Shown here: positions 11,924-21,003 of the stretch, in pieces | Position numbering within the stretch: position 1 is the stretch's first letter | How the letters are laid out: each line of letters opens with the position of its first letter | NCBI RefSeq assembly: GCF_900044055.2 | Contig: NZ_FCOX02000014.1 | Coordinates: 62,001 to 126,000 of the forward strand | DNA length: 64,000 nucleotides | Source: Caballeronia calidae | GTDB taxonomy: Bacteria; Pseudomonadota; Gammaproteobacteria; Burkholderiales; Burkholderiaceae | Direction: 5' to 3' | The notes under the pieces: model-generated | Seen by the model: the letters and a program-made list of their open reading frames with translations, nothing else | Told to the model about the DNA's origin: nothing | Database searches by the model: none | Position numbers and translations under genes: made by a program

Positions 11924-12131
11924 GGAGTTCGCTTCGGGCGCGCGATGCGCCCTGATTTTGAAAATGGAGACGGTAATCCGGTCAACTATTGTAACGAGAA
12001 GGCAGGCGTCGCACGCTTTGTCCCGAGGAAGCCGTCCATGCGAGAAAACCGATGCCCGCGTCGCGCCGAAGCGCCTCAAAGCCGCCGCGGGGCGGTGATA
12101 CACTCGCACCACACTTCCCACGTCCATCTCC

Positions 12132-12677
12132 ATGAAATTCTGTTCCGTCTGCGGCCACGAGGTCGGCCTGGCCATTCCGCCCGGCGACAATCGCGAGCGC
12201 TTCGTCTGCAACAACTGCGGCACCGTTCACTATCAGAATCCGCGCAACGTCGTGGGCACCGTGCCGGTGTGGGACGACAAGGTGCTGCTGTGCCGCCGCG
12301 CGATCGAACCGCGCTACGGTTACTGGACGCTGCCCGCGGGCTTCATGGAAATGCAGGAGACGACGAGCGAAGGCGCCGCGCGCGAAACGCTCGAGGAAGC
12401 GGGCGCTCGCGTGGAGATCCAGAGCCTCTTCACGCTGCTCAACGTGCCGCACGTGCATCAGGTGCATCTCTTCTATCTCGCGCGGCTGCTCGACATCGAA
12501 GTCGATCCCGGCGAGGAGAGCCTGGAAGTGAAGCTCTTCGACGAGAGCGAGATTCCGTGGGACGAGATCGCCTTCCCGACCGTCGGCCAGACCTTGCGCT
12601 TTTTCTTCGCCGACCGCGCCGCGGGCAACTTCACGCTGCATACGGGCGACATCTTCCGCACGCTGCGCGACGGCTGA
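12132..12677 (+). CDS. Nudix hydrolase with N-terminal zinc ribbon
   Basis: 181 residues. CSVCGH near residues 4-9 and CNNCG near 27-31 make a two-CxxC zinc ribbon. The Nudix box lies at about residues 73-95 ([20 protein letters not shown], then AGA), with the catalytic REtLEE glutamates present. The layout resembles NudC-like and ADP-ribose pyrophosphatase-type Nudix proteins of beta-proteobacteria, which hydrolyse nucleoside diphosphate derivatives. The substrate cannot be told from sequence. It stands 57 bases upstream of aat on the same strand. Confidence 0.85.
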   Translation: MKFCSVCGHEVGLAIPPGDNRERFVCNNCGTVHYQNPRNVVGTVPVWDDKVLLCRRAIEPRYGYWTLPAGFMEMQETTSEGAARETLEEAGARVEIQSLFTLLNVPHVHQVHLFYLARLLDIEVDPGEESLEVKLFDESEIPWDEIAFPTVGQTLRFFFADRAAGNFTLHTGDIFRTLRDG

Positions 12678-12733
12678 TCGCACGATCCCACGCGGTCTCA
12701 AGTTTCAAGCACGAAACCTGCTTTCCCGAGAAC

Positions 12734-13465
12734 ATGGTTCCCTGGCTCGCCGACGAAGATCCCTTTCCGCCCATCGAGCGCGCGCTCGGCGCATCGAGCG
12801 GCGCGCCGGGTTTGCTCGCCGCGAGCGCGGATCTTTTGCCGTCACGTCTCATCGACGCTTACGGACGCGGCATCTTCCCGTGGTACTCGGACGGCCAGCC
12901 CGTGCTCTGGTGGAGTCCCGATCCGCGCATGGTGCTCTATCCGGCCGAGTTCAAGGTGTCCGATTCGCTGCGCAAGACGCTGAAGCGCGTGGTGCGCGAT
13001 TCCGTCTGGGAGATCCGCGTCGACCACGACTTTCCGGGCGTGATGCGCGCCTGCGCCGACACGCCCCGCGAGGGCCAGCGCGGCACGTGGATCACCTCGG
13101 ACATCGTGGATGCCTACACGACGCTGCATCGCGCGGGCAACGCGCACAGCGTCGAAACGTGGCACGACGGCGTACGCGTGGGCGGGCTGTACGGCGTGTC
13201 GTTCGGGCGCATGTTCTTCGGCGAATCGATGTTCGCGCACCGGACCGATGCATCGAAAATCGCGCTCGCGGCGCTCGTCGGACACTTGCGCCGCAACAAA
13301 ATAGAGATGATAGACTGCCAGCAGAACACGTCGCATCTGGCGTCGCTGGGAGGCCGCGAGATTCCCCGCCGCGCGTTCGTCACGCATCTCAGACGGGCCA
13401 CGGCGCAACCCGCGATCGGCTGGCGCTTCAATAAATCCGTCCTTCTCGACGTGCTGGCACGCTGA
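12734..13465 (+). CDS. aat: Leucyl/phenylalanyl-tRNA--protein transferase
   Basis: 243 residues starting [15 protein letters not shown]. Family blocks are present: [56 protein letters not shown] and [14 protein letters not shown]. The enzyme moves Leu or Phe from tRNA to proteins with N-terminal Lys or Arg, creating N-degrons for ClpAPS. It is followed after 110 bases by bpt, the transferase for N-terminal Asp or Glu, so both tiers of the bacterial N-end rule are encoded together. The start was chosen because the conserved protein begins here; the frame is open further upstream. Confidence 0.96.
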   Translation: MVPWLADEDPFPPIERALGASSGAPGLLAASADLLPSRLIDAYGRGIFPWYSDGQPVLWWSPDPRMVLYPAEFKVSDSLRKTLKRVVRDSVWEIRVDHDFPGVMRACADTPREGQRGTWITSDIVDAYTTLHRAGNAHSVETWHDGVRVGGLYGVSFGRMFFGESMFAHRTDASKIALAALVGHLRRNKIEMIDCQQNTSHLASLGGREIPRRAFVTHLRRATAQPAIGWRFNKSVLLDVLAR

Positions 13466-13575
13466 TCGCTCATAGCGTCACGCCTTTTTAGCGACACACG
13501 AATGCAGCCGCCAGGCGCGCCCGAACGCGCGCGCCGGCCGCCAACGACGAGACGACGCCTGCGAGAGCCGCCAAC

Positions 13576-14403
13576 GTGACACACCCGAACGAGCTGCCGC
13601 TGTCACCGCTTTCCGCGCTGCAATTCTATGCAACAGCGCCCTATCCTTGCAGCTATCTGGAAGGGCGCGTCGCACGCTCGCAGGTCGCCACGCCGAGCCA
13701 TCTGATCAACTCCGACGTCTACACCGAACTCGTGAAAGCCGGCTTCCGGCGCTCGGGCGTGTTCACGTATCGCCCGTATTGCGATGGCTGCCGCGCCTGC
13801 GTGCCGGTGCGCGTGCCGGTCGCGCGCTTCGTGCCGAACCGCGCGCAGCGCCGCGTGTGGAAGCAGCACGGCGATCTGGTGGCGAGCGTCGCGCCGCTGC
13901 ATTACGACGAAGAACATTACGCGCTGTATATGCGCTATCAGTCGGCGCGGCACGCGGGCGGCGGCATGGACCGCGACAGCCGCGATCAGTACGAGCAGTT
14001 TCTGCTGCAAAGCCGGATCAACTCGCGCCTCGTCGAGTTCCGCGAGCCGGGCGATCCGGCGCATCCCGACGAGCCGGGCGAGCTGCGCATGATCAGCATG
14101 ATCGACATCCTCGGCGACGGGCTTTCGTCGGTGTACACGTTCTTCGAGCCGGACATGCCGAAGACGAGCTACGGCACGTTCAACATCCTCTGGCAGATCG
14201 AGCAGGCGAAGAGCCTCGATCTGCCGCACGTCTACCTCGGCTACTGGATCCGCGAAAGCGAGAAGATGGCGTACAAGGCCAATTTCCGGCCGCTGGAAGG
14301 GCTGATCGACGGCCGCTGGACGCTGCTCGATCCGGTGAACACGCAATCCGCCGGCACGCTGCCGATGCCCGGGCGCATCCACTCGCCCGACCAGCCGAAA
14401 TAA
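13576..14403 (+). CDS. bpt: Aspartate/glutamate leucyltransferase (Bpt)
   Basis: 275 residues with a GTG start at 13576. Recognisable blocks are [35 protein letters not shown], a Cys-rich region typical of ATE1/Bpt proteins, [12 protein letters not shown], and the GNAT-like C-terminal part with [18 protein letters not shown]. It transfers Leu from Leu-tRNA to proteins with N-terminal Asp or Glu, making substrates for ClpS/ClpAP. It sits just after aat and before pyrD. Confidence 0.95.
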   Translation: MTHPNELPLSPLSALQFYATAPYPCSYLEGRVARSQVATPSHLINSDVYTELVKAGFRRSGVFTYRPYCDGCRACVPVRVPVARFVPNRAQRRVWKQHGDLVASVAPLHYDEEHYALYMRYQSARHAGGGMDRDSRDQYEQFLLQSRINSRLVEFREPGDPAHPDEPGELRMISMIDILGDGLSSVYTFFEPDMPKTSYGTFNILWQIEQAKSLDLPHVYLGYWIRESEKMAYKANFRPLEGLIDGRWTLLDPVNTQSAGTLPMPGRIHSPDQPK

Positions 14404-14439
14404 CCCGTCGCGCGGCCCGGACCGGCGCCGCGGACAAAG

Positions 14440-14454
14440 CCGCTAAAATAGCGG
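14440..14454 (+). promoter_or_regulatory. Palindromic -10 element upstream of pyrD
   Basis: CCGCTAAAATAGCGG is a perfect inverted repeat whose centre contains the -10-like TAAAAT (14444-14449). The same 15 bases occur in the promoters of the second and third tRNA-Leu genes (33033-33047 and 33257-33271). No good -35 is seen here, so the assignment as pyrD promoter rests on the shared element. It could also be an RNA hairpin in the leader. Confidence 0.5.
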
Positions 14455-14489
14455 TCTTAAAAAAATTCGCCCTCGCCGGCTTTCATTTC

Positions 14490-15512
14490 GTGTTCAGTTC
14501 CCTCTATCCGCTCGCGCGTTCGCATCTCTTCAAGATGGACGCGGAAGACGCGCATCACCTGACGCTGCGCATGCTGGGCGCGGCCGGCCGCACCGGTCTC
14601 GCCGGCATGCTCGCCACGCACGGCCCCGATTCGCCGCGCACCGTCATGGGCCTCACGTTCCGCAATCCGGTCGGGCTCGCGGCCGGTCTCGACAAGGACG
14701 GCGCGTGCATCGACGGGCTCGCCGCGCTCGGCTTCGGCTTCATCGAAGTGGGCACCGTCACGCCGCGCGCGCAGCCAGGCAATCCGCGCCCGCGCATCTT
14801 CCGGCTGCCGGAGGCGAACGCGCTCATCAACCGGATGGGCTTCAACAATCGCGGCGTCGATCAGTTCGTCGCGAACGTGAAGGCCGCGCGCTATCGCGGC
14901 GTGCTGGGGCTGAACATCGGCAAGAATGCCGATACGCCGATCGAGCGCGCCGCCGACGACTATCTCTACTGCCTCGAGCGCGTCTATCCGTTCGCGAGCT
15001 ATGTGACGATCAACATTTCGTCGCCGAACACGAAGAATCTGCGGCAATTGCAGGGCGCGGGCGAGCTGGATTCATTGCTCGGCGCGCTCAAGGAGAAGCA
15101 GCAGCGCCTGTCCGACCTGCACGGCAAGCTCGTGCCGCTCGCGCTCAAGATCGCGCCCGATCTCGACGACGAGCAGATCAAGTCCATCGCGGGCACGCTG
15201 CTGGCTCATAGAATCGACGGCGTGATCGCGACGAACACCACGCTTTCGCGCACCGCCGTGACCGGCATGAAGCACGGCGACGAAGCCGGCGGGCTGTCCG
15301 GCCGCCCGGTCTTCGATGCGTCGAACGAAGTGATCCGCAAGCTGCGCGCGGAAGTCGGCGCGGACGTGCCGATCATCGGCGTGGGCGGCATCTTCTCGGG
15401 CGAGGACGCGCGCGCGAAGCTGGCGGCGGGCGCATCGCTCGTGCAGATTTACACGGGGCTGATCTATCGCGGTCCCGCGCTCGTGAAGGAGTGCGTCGAA
15501 GCGCTCGCGTGA
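14490..15512 (+). CDS. pyrD: Dihydroorotate dehydrogenase (quinone)
   Basis: 340 residues, class 2 PyrD. The GTG at 14490 gives the N-terminus (V/M)[13 protein letters not shown], the membrane-associating helix of class 2 enzymes. Conserved blocks include [59 protein letters not shown] (catalytic Ser region), [10 protein letters not shown], and [20 protein letters not shown] for FMN phosphate binding. It oxidises dihydroorotate to orotate with ubiquinone in pyrimidine synthesis. It probably has its own promoter, given the palindromic -10 element 36-50 bases upstream. Confidence 0.95.
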   Translation: MFSSLYPLARSHLFKMDAEDAHHLTLRMLGAAGRTGLAGMLATHGPDSPRTVMGLTFRNPVGLAAGLDKDGACIDGLAALGFGFIEVGTVTPRAQPGNPRPRIFRLPEANALINRMGFNNRGVDQFVANVKAARYRGVLGLNIGKNADTPIERAADDYLYCLERVYPFASYVTINISSPNTKNLRQLQGAGELDSLLGALKEKQQRLSDLHGKLVPLALKIAPDLDDEQIKSIAGTLLAHRIDGVIATNTTLSRTAVTGMKHGDEAGGLSGRPVFDASNEVIRKLRAEVGADVPIIGVGGIFSGEDARAKLAAGASLVQIYTGLIYRGPALVKECVEALA

Positions 15513-15553
15513 TACCGCCGAACGCGCATATAGACATAAGCAAACGGTATGAC

Positions 15554-15584
15554 GCGGCGATTGTGCTTTCACTATGATCGCCGC
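15554..15584 (+). promoter_or_regulatory. Inverted repeat upstream of amino-acid binding protein gene
   Basis: GCGGCGAT (15554-15561) and ATCGCCGC (15577-15584) are perfect 8-base arms separated by 15 bases, ending 42 bases before the start codon. The right arm overlaps a possible -10 (TATAAC just after it). It could be an operator or a leader hairpin. Confidence 0.5.
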
Positions 15585-15626
15585 ATATAACAAGGACGCT
15601 GTGCCCATCAAGAGGAAAACAACACA

Positions 15627-16427
15627 ATGAAACTGTCCACGCTCAAGAAGCTCGTCGCCGCCAGCCTGATCGGCGCATCATTCACCGCCGTCACCACCGC
15701 CGCCCACGCGGAAGACCTGCTCGATCAGGTCAAGCAGCGCGGCACGCTGCGCGTCGGTCTCGAAGGCACCTTCCCGCCGTTCAACTCGAAATCGCCGAGC
15801 GGTGAGCTGGTCGGCTTCGATGTCGATATCGCCAAGGCCGTCGCCGCCAAGCTCGGCGTGAAGCCCGAGTTCATCACGACCGAATGGAGCGGCATCATCG
15901 CCGGTCTGCAGGCGGGCAAGTTCGATGTGATCGTGAACCAGGTGGGCATCACCGATGCGCGCAAGCAGACGCTCGATTTCTCTCCCGCGTACACGTACTC
16001 GAACGCGCAGCTGATCCAGCGCAAGGACGACACGCGCGAGTTCAAGTCGCTCGAAGAGCTGAAGGGCAAGAAGCTGGGCGTTGCGCTGGGCACGAACTAC
16101 ATGGACATGGCGAAGGCGGTTCCCGGCATCGACGTGAAGACGTACCCGGGTGCGCCGGAATATCTGCGCGATCTCGCCGCGGGCCGCCTGGATGCCGCGC
16201 TCAACGACCGTCTGATGCTCGCGTATCTGACGAAGAATTCGAACCTGCCGCTGCGTCCGGGCTCGAACGTCGGCGCGGGCAATCCGTCGGGCATTCCGTT
16301 CAAGAAGGATAATCCGAAGTTCGCGAAGGCGATCGCCGACGCGATGACCCAGCTCGAAGCCGACGGCACCTTCACGAAGATCTCGGACAAGTGGTTCGGC
16401 ATCGACGTGACGAAGCCGGCGAAGTAA
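15627..16427 (+). CDS. Polar amino-acid ABC transporter substrate-binding protein (cystine-type)
   Basis: 266 residues. Signal peptide 1-28 ends AHA/ED. The SBP family 3 fold follows, with GTLRVGLEGTFPPFN, LVGFDVDIAKAVAAKLG, EWSGIIAGLQAGKFDVI, NQVGITDARKQTLDFS and GAPEYLRDLAAGRLDAAL. It would bind an amino acid in the periplasm and feed the permease encoded 129 bases downstream. The sequence style fits cystine or other polar amino acids; the ligand is inferred only. A terminator lies between it and the permease gene, which allows higher expression of the binding protein. Confidence 0.9.
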   Translation: MKLSTLKKLVAASLIGASFTAVTTAAHAEDLLDQVKQRGTLRVGLEGTFPPFNSKSPSGELVGFDVDIAKAVAAKLGVKPEFITTEWSGIIAGLQAGKFDVIVNQVGITDARKQTLDFSPAYTYSNAQLIQRKDDTREFKSLEELKGKKLGVALGTNYMDMAKAVPGIDVKTYPGAPEYLRDLAAGRLDAALNDRLMLAYLTKNSNLPLRPGSNVGAGNPSGIPFKKDNPKFAKAIADAMTQLEADGTFTKISDKWFGIDVTKPAK

Positions 16428-16450
16428 TTCGCGGCCTCTGAAGGCCGACG

Positions 16451-16487
16451 GGGCGGCATCGTCTGTCGATGCCGCCCTTCGTTTTTT
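16451..16487 (+). terminator. Terminator between binding protein and permease genes
   Basis: GGGCGGCATCG pairs with CGATGCCGCCC around a short loop, followed by TTCGTTTTTT. It sits inside the presumed operon, so it is probably leaky and reduces permease transcription. Confidence 0.88.
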
Positions 16488-16555
16488 CTTCACCGGTTTA
16501 TGATGTGCCGGATTTTCCCATTCGGCCCGTTCCGTTCTTTCATCGCTTTCGGTTC

Positions 16556-17215
16556 ATGTCCACGACATCCCTGCTCGTTCAATCGGCGCCCGTGCTGGCG
16601 CAAGGCGCGCTACTGACGATCAAGTTCGCGCTCTATTCGATGTTCTTCGGCCTCATCGCGGCCGTCGTGCTGGCGTTGATGGGCATCAGCCAGAATCGCG
16701 CGCTCGTCGCGATCGGGCGTGCCTATGTGAGCGTGATGCGCGGCACGCCGCTGCTCGTGCAGATCTTCGTGATCTATTACGGCCTGCCGAGCGTCGGCAT
16801 CTCGCTCGAGCCGACGCCGGCCGGTGTGATCGCGCTGTCGGCGAATGTCGCCGCGTATCTGTCGGAGAGCATGCGCGGCGCGATTCTCGGCATCCACACC
16901 GGGCAATGGCTCGCCGCGTACAGCCTCGGGCTGTCGCGCGCGCAGACGCTGCGTTATGTGATCGGGCCGCAGGCGCTGCGCATCGCGGTGCCGAGCCTGT
17001 CGAACAGTCTTATCAGTCTGATCAAGGACACGTCGCTCGTGTCGGTGATCACCGTGACCGAGCTTTTGCGCAGCGCGCAGGAAGTGATCGCGGCGACCTA
17101 TCAGCCGTTGCCGCTCTATCTCGCGGCAGCGTTCGTCTACTGGATCCTGTGCAGCGTGCTCGAATTCGTGCAACGGAAATTCGAGCGGCGTCTCGCGCTG
17201 CCCGGACGTCACTGA
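16556..17215 (+). CDS. Amino-acid ABC transporter permease
   Basis: 219 residues from the ATG at 16556. It has about five hydrophobic segments. The HisM/HisQ-type signature is present: YVSVMRGTPLLVQIFVIYYG near residues 56-75 and the EAA-like loop AAYSLGLSRAQTLRYVIGPQ. It forms the membrane channel for the preceding binding protein. No ATPase gene of the importer is adjacent; the next gene on the right runs the other way. The partner ATPase must be encoded elsewhere or shared. Confidence 0.9.
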   Translation: MSTTSLLVQSAPVLAQGALLTIKFALYSMFFGLIAAVVLALMGISQNRALVAIGRAYVSVMRGTPLLVQIFVIYYGLPSVGISLEPTPAGVIALSANVAAYLSESMRGAILGIHTGQWLAAYSLGLSRAQTLRYVIGPQALRIAVPSLSNSLISLIKDTSLVSVITVTELLRSAQEVIAATYQPLPLYLAAAFVYWILCSVLEFVQRKFERRLALPGRH

Positions 17216-17221
17216 GAAACG

Positions 17222-17250
17222 AAAAAGCCGCTGTAAAAAGCGGCTTTTTC
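17222..17250. terminator. Bidirectional terminator between permease and oxidoreductase genes
   Basis: AAAAAGCCGCT pairs with AGCGGCTTTTT. The A-run and T-run on either side let it serve both converging genes. Confidence 0.85.
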
Positions 17251-17253
17251 GTA

Positions 17254-18246
17254 TCAGTCGGTCTCGAAGGGAAAGCGCAGCTTCAAATCGCGCCGCGCCG
17301 CATCGATGATCGCGATCATGCGCATCGACATCGCGTGCGGCATGATCGGGCTCTCCGTTTCTCCGGCGCGCAGCAGCTCGCAGAAATGCGCGGTTTCGTA
17401 GTTCAGGCCGCCGCCCGTGAAAGGCTCGTCGAGCTCGATCTTGCGGCCGTCCGTGTACGCGATCGTCGCGCGCACCGGATTCCACCAGTTCTCGTGGATC
17501 GCCACCGTGCCGAGCGTGCCGCCGATCAGCGCGTCGCCGCGGCCTTGCAGGTCGAGCCCGCAGAACAATTGCGCGATGCCGCGTTCGTGGCGCACGTTAA
17601 GGCTCGCAAATACGTCGACGCCGGTTGCGCCCAGGCGCCCGATGGTCTGCACGTCCAGCGCCTCGCCCAGCCAGTCGACCGCGAGAAACGCCTCGTAGAT
17701 GCCGATGTCGAGCAGCGCGCCGCCGCCCGCTTCCAGCGAGAACGACGGATGATCGAGCGGCACATTCGCGATCGAGCAGCCCGCGCGCACGAGCCCGATC
17801 TCGCCGATCGGATCGTTCTTCAGATGTTCGCGCAGCCGCCGGTAGAGCGGATAGAACGGCGGCTTCATCGCCTCCATGAAGAGCAGTTTCGCCGCACGCG
17901 CCGCATCGATCATGCGTTGCAGGTCGCGCGCATTGACGGCGGCGGGCTTCTCGCACAGCACGGGCTTGCCCGCCGCGAAGGCGCGCAACGCGTACTCCGC
18001 GTGACTGTCCTGCAAGGTGGCGATGTAAAGCGCGTCGATGTGCCCGAGCATCGCATCGAAGGCGTCGAAAGCGCGCGCATCGAATGCGCCGGCCAGCGCG
18101 TGCGCGGGCTCCGCGCGCCGCGACCAGACGCCCGCGAGCCGCGCGCCTTCGACATGGGCGAGGCCGTCGGCGAAGCGCCGCGCGATGCGTCCCGCGCCGA
18201 CGATGCCCCAGCGTATCGTCGCTCCGTTGATGTTCGTATCGGTCAA
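17254..18246 (-). CDS. Gfo/Idh/MocA family oxidoreductase
   Basis: 330 residues. The Rossmann fold begins with IRWGIVGAGRIARRFADGL, the EKP motif is in VLCEKPAAVNARD, and the C-terminal alpha/beta domain contains GGGALLDIGIYEAFLAV. Members are NAD(P)-dependent dehydrogenases acting on sugars, inositols or trans-dihydrodiols; the substrate here is unknown. I prefer the TTG start at 18246 because GGAGG lies 6 bases upstream of it on the minus strand. An in-frame ATG at 18294 would add 16 residues without a visible ribosome site. A FadR-type regulator is encoded upstream on the same strand but is separated by a terminator. Confidence 0.85.
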   Translation of the reverse strand: MTDTNINGATIRWGIVGAGRIARRFADGLAHVEGARLAGVWSRRAEPAHALAGAFDARAFDAFDAMLGHIDALYIATLQDSHAEYALRAFAAGKPVLCEKPAAVNARDLQRMIDAARAAKLLFMEAMKPPFYPLYRRLREHLKNDPIGEIGLVRAGCSIANVPLDHPSFSLEAGGGALLDIGIYEAFLAVDWLGEALDVQTIGRLGATGVDVFASLNVRHERGIAQLFCGLDLQGRGDALIGGTLGTVAIHENWWNPVRATIAYTDGRKIELDEPFTGGGLNYETAHFCELLRAGETESPIMPHAMSMRMIAIIDAARRDLKLRFPFETD

Positions 18247-18332
18247 ATCCTGCCTCCGTGCGCAATGTTCGTCGTGCGACGCATTGTGCCTCATTGCATC
18301 GTATGACGAAGCCGCGCGGCGCCATGAACGGC

Positions 18333-18358
18333 AAAAAGCCGGGACAGGTCCCGGCTTT
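18333..18358 (-). terminator. Terminator of the FadR-type regulator gene
   Basis: GCCGGGAC and GTCCCGGC form the stem. On the minus strand it is followed by TTTTT. It lies 41 bases past the regulator stop. Confidence 0.85.
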
Positions 18359-18398
18359 CTGCTCGCGGCGTTCCAGTCGACCGACGCTTAAGACCGCC

Positions 18399-19151
18399 TC
18401 ATGCGCCCGCGGATGCGTTCACGTTCGGCGAGGCGGGCTGGCTGCTCACGCGCTCCAGCGAGAACGCGCGGCCCACTTCCTCCGCGGCCAGATCGACGAG
18501 CGCGCGCGTCGCGGCTTCGGCAGCCGCGGGGTCCTTCGACTCGATCGCCTCGACGACGCTCTTCTGCGCCGCGAGCGTCGCCTCGCGCACGGACTCGATG
18601 CCGTCGACGATCGGATTCACCGTCACGAGCGCACCGCGCACGATCGCCGTCATCTGACGAAAGAACTGGTTGCCGCTCGCCGCGACGATGCGCGTGTGCA
18701 GCACCTCGTCGGCGGCCTGATACTCCGGCTCGCCTACCTGCAGGCGCGAGAGCGTGTCGAACGCGTCGCGGATGCCGGCGATCTCGTCGGGCGTCGCGCG
18801 CGCGGCGGCGAGGGCTGCCGCGCGCGGCTCGATCAGCATGCGGAATTCGATTACATCGCGCAAAAATGTCTGATCCGGCTTCGCGCGAAATCGCCAGCTC
18901 ACCACATCTTCGTCGATGAGACGCCAGTCGCTCATCGGACGAATACGCGTGCCGGTTTTCGGCCGCACGTCCAGCATGTGCCGCGCGAGCAGCATCGAGA
19001 GCGCCTCTCGCATGACGGTGCGGCTCACGTCGAACTCCTTCGAGAGGATGTCCTGCGGTGGCAGTATCGCGCCATATTTCTGCTCGACGATCCCCGAGAC
19101 GAGTCCATCCATGACCTTCGCCACCAGCGATCGCTCTTTGTTGTCATCCAT
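18399..19151 (-). CDS. GntR-family transcriptional regulator, FadR/FCD subfamily
   Basis: 250 residues. The N-terminal winged helix has LPPQDILSKEFDVSRTVMRE and ALSMLLARHMLDVRPKTGTR. The all-helical FCD ligand domain follows from about residue 95 (RDVIEFRMLIEPRAAALAA, then DEVLHTRIVAASGN with likely metal-binding Asp and His). It resembles DgoR-like regulators of sugar-acid catabolism. Its target is unknown. The gene is monocistronic, with a terminator behind it and a 483-base gap ahead of it that contains a short palindrome. Confidence 0.88.
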   Translation of the reverse strand: MDDNKERSLVAKVMDGLVSGIVEQKYGAILPPQDILSKEFDVSRTVMREALSMLLARHMLDVRPKTGTRIRPMSDWRLIDEDVVSWRFRAKPDQTFLRDVIEFRMLIEPRAAALAAARATPDEIAGIRDAFDTLSRLQVGEPEYQAADEVLHTRIVAASGNQFFRQMTAIVRGALVTVNPIVDGIESVREATLAAQKSVVEAIESKDPAAAEAATRALVDLAAEEVGRAFSLERVSSQPASPNVNASAGA

Positions 19152-19634
19152 CTCGCTTCTCCCCTCTTCGCCTGTTCCGTAGCCGTGTGTATGAGCGCAT
19201 CGCTTTCGCTTCCCCGGACTGCGAAAGGCACGACGGGTTCCCGACAGGTCATTCGTCGTGCTCGATACGTTGCGTCTTCGCTGCGCCGAATGCCAGTTAG
19301 GAATTTCCTTAAAGGGTAATCCCTCTGACCTCTGCGTCGATGTTTCGTTTTCTTCTTCTTACCGCTGCACGTGCATCCGCTGCGCTCGCGCCGCGCGCGC
19401 GCCGGCATTCATCAGGGAAACTGAAGAATGGCGGCAGCGCTGCGCGGCGCAAGCGTTTTTTGTGGCCCCTTTCGATGTCGTCGGACCGATCATGTACTCA
19501 TTTGAGCAAGCATCTCGTATGCGTTCTGTGCGAACGCGAACGGAAGCTTGATGCGATATGGCTTTTGTATGATCCGACGGTTGGAACGAAAGTACCGTGG
19601 AGCGGCGCGGCGCGGGGATTCGTCAGGCCTATGC
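19152..19634. other. Intergenic region, no gene found
   Basis: 483 bases upstream of the FadR-type gene and downstream of the glycosyltransferase stop, both on the minus strand. No open frame in it looks like a protein. It contains AGGAATTTCCT at 19299-19309, flanked by TT and TAA, an inverted repeat suited to a dimeric regulator. It must hold the promoter of the minus-strand regulator gene. Confidence 0.5.
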
Positions 19635-20786
19635 TTAAACCGCGCCATCTGGTGCGCGCGTGCGTCGCGCGTCGATTGTCATTTGCTCGCGGCGCACCGA
19701 TTCCCGCTCCGCCAGCGTGTGTTGATAGACCGCCATGTACTCGCTGCACACTCTCTCGACGGAAAGTTGCTGCAGATTCTGCCGCGCGCGCGACGCGAAC
19801 TGTCCGCGCGCCTGTCCGTCGAGCAGCAGCCAGTGCAGTTTCGCCGCCGCCTGAGCGACATCGCCCTCGGGCACGAGCACGCCCGCTGCGCCGTCGTCGA
19901 GCATTTCGGGAATACCGCCCACGCGTGTCGCGACGATCGCACAACCCGCCTCGCGCGCCTCGGCGATCACGAGCGGGCCGGGATCCTGTCGCGACAGCAG
20001 CGCGAAGACATCGGCGCTCGCGAAATACGGCCGCGCATCGGCGATGAATCCGGTGAAGTGCGTCGCCGCCGCGATGCCGAGCTCGTCCGCGAGCGCTTCG
20101 AGCGAGCCGCGATCGGGGCCGTCGCCGACGAGATAGAGATGCGGCTCGGCCAGGAAGTCGCGCTCCTGCGCGGACTGCTCGCGCACGAGCGCGAACGCAT
20201 GCAGCAGATCCGCGATGCCTTTCCGGCGATACATGCCCGCCACGCAGACGATGTTCGGATGCCTGAGGCGCACCGGCTTCGCGGCGGGCCGGCACACGAG
20301 CCGCGGCGCGCCCACCGCGCCGTTGAGCACGACCGACATGCGCTCGGGCCCGATGCCGCGCGCCTCGAGATCCATCGCGACCGCGCGGCTCACGGCCACC
20401 ATGCGATCGCCCGTGCGCACCAGCGACGCGCTTTTCTGCAGTTCGTGATGAACGGTCGTGACGAGCGCGAAGCGGCGCCGCATGCTGCCGAAGCGCGAAA
20501 TGAGCGCGCCGGTCATCATGTGCGCGTGCACGATGTCGGGATCGAAACGATCGATGAGACGATTGAAGCCCGCGATCATCGACGGCACGCGCCACGGCTG
20601 CCGCGACTGCTGCAGCGGAATATGCGTGATGCCGTGACGTCGCAACAGCGGCTCGAAGCCGCCGCCGGACGACGCGACGATCACGTCCTGGCCCATGCGC
20701 GCCTGCACGCAGGCGAGATCCACCATCAGGTTGACGGTGCCGTTGCCGATCGTCTGCGCGTGATTGGCGAGATGGACTATTCGCAT
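19635..20786 (-). CDS. Family-4 (GT-B) glycosyltransferase
   Basis: 383 residues. The N-terminal half starts MRIVHLANHAQTIGNGTVNL, with VASSGGGFEPLL and DIVHAHMMTGALI. The C-terminal GT1-type domain has VAGMYRRKGIADLL, LYLVGDGPDRG, FTGFIADARPYFASADVF and the EX7E-type motif in PGPLVIAEAREAGCAIVATR, followed by GGIPEML. It should transfer a sugar from a nucleotide donor to a lipid or glycan at the inner membrane. It has no neighbouring polysaccharide genes apart from the sugar transferase 4 kb away, so the acceptor is unknown. Confidence 0.88.
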   Translation of the reverse strand: MRIVHLANHAQTIGNGTVNLMVDLACVQARMGQDVIVASSGGGFEPLLRRHGITHIPLQQSRQPWRVPSMIAGFNRLIDRFDPDIVHAHMMTGALISRFGSMRRRFALVTTVHHELQKSASLVRTGDRMVAVSRAVAMDLEARGIGPERMSVVLNGAVGAPRLVCRPAAKPVRLRHPNIVCVAGMYRRKGIADLLHAFALVREQSAQERDFLAEPHLYLVGDGPDRGSLEALADELGIAAATHFTGFIADARPYFASADVFALLSRQDPGPLVIAEAREAGCAIVATRVGGIPEMLDDGAAGVLVPEGDVAQAAAKLHWLLLDGQARGQFASRARQNLQQLSVERVCSEYMAVYQHTLAERESVRREQMTIDARRTRAPDGAV

Positions 20787-21003
20787 GAGAAGAGCTTTTT
20801 TCGTGCGCGCGCCGGCGCATGCCGGCGGCGTTGATTCTTATTGTGTCGAGGCCGCGTTCCGAGGCGGCGTGCGCCGCGCTCTTTCGTCGTTATTGCCTCG
20901 ATGCCCGATGGTCCACGCCTGAAACTGCTGCTGACCGCTGTCCTGCGCTTTTTTCCGATGCGCGCGCCGCCATGTGACGCCCGCAGCGGATCTCCCGTGG
21001 CGC

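Noticed and set aside
17254..18294. ATG at 18294 as start of the Gfo/Idh gene
   Set aside because: It adds 16 polar residues before the Rossmann fold and has no ribosome site, while the TTG at 18246 has GGAGG at proper spacing.
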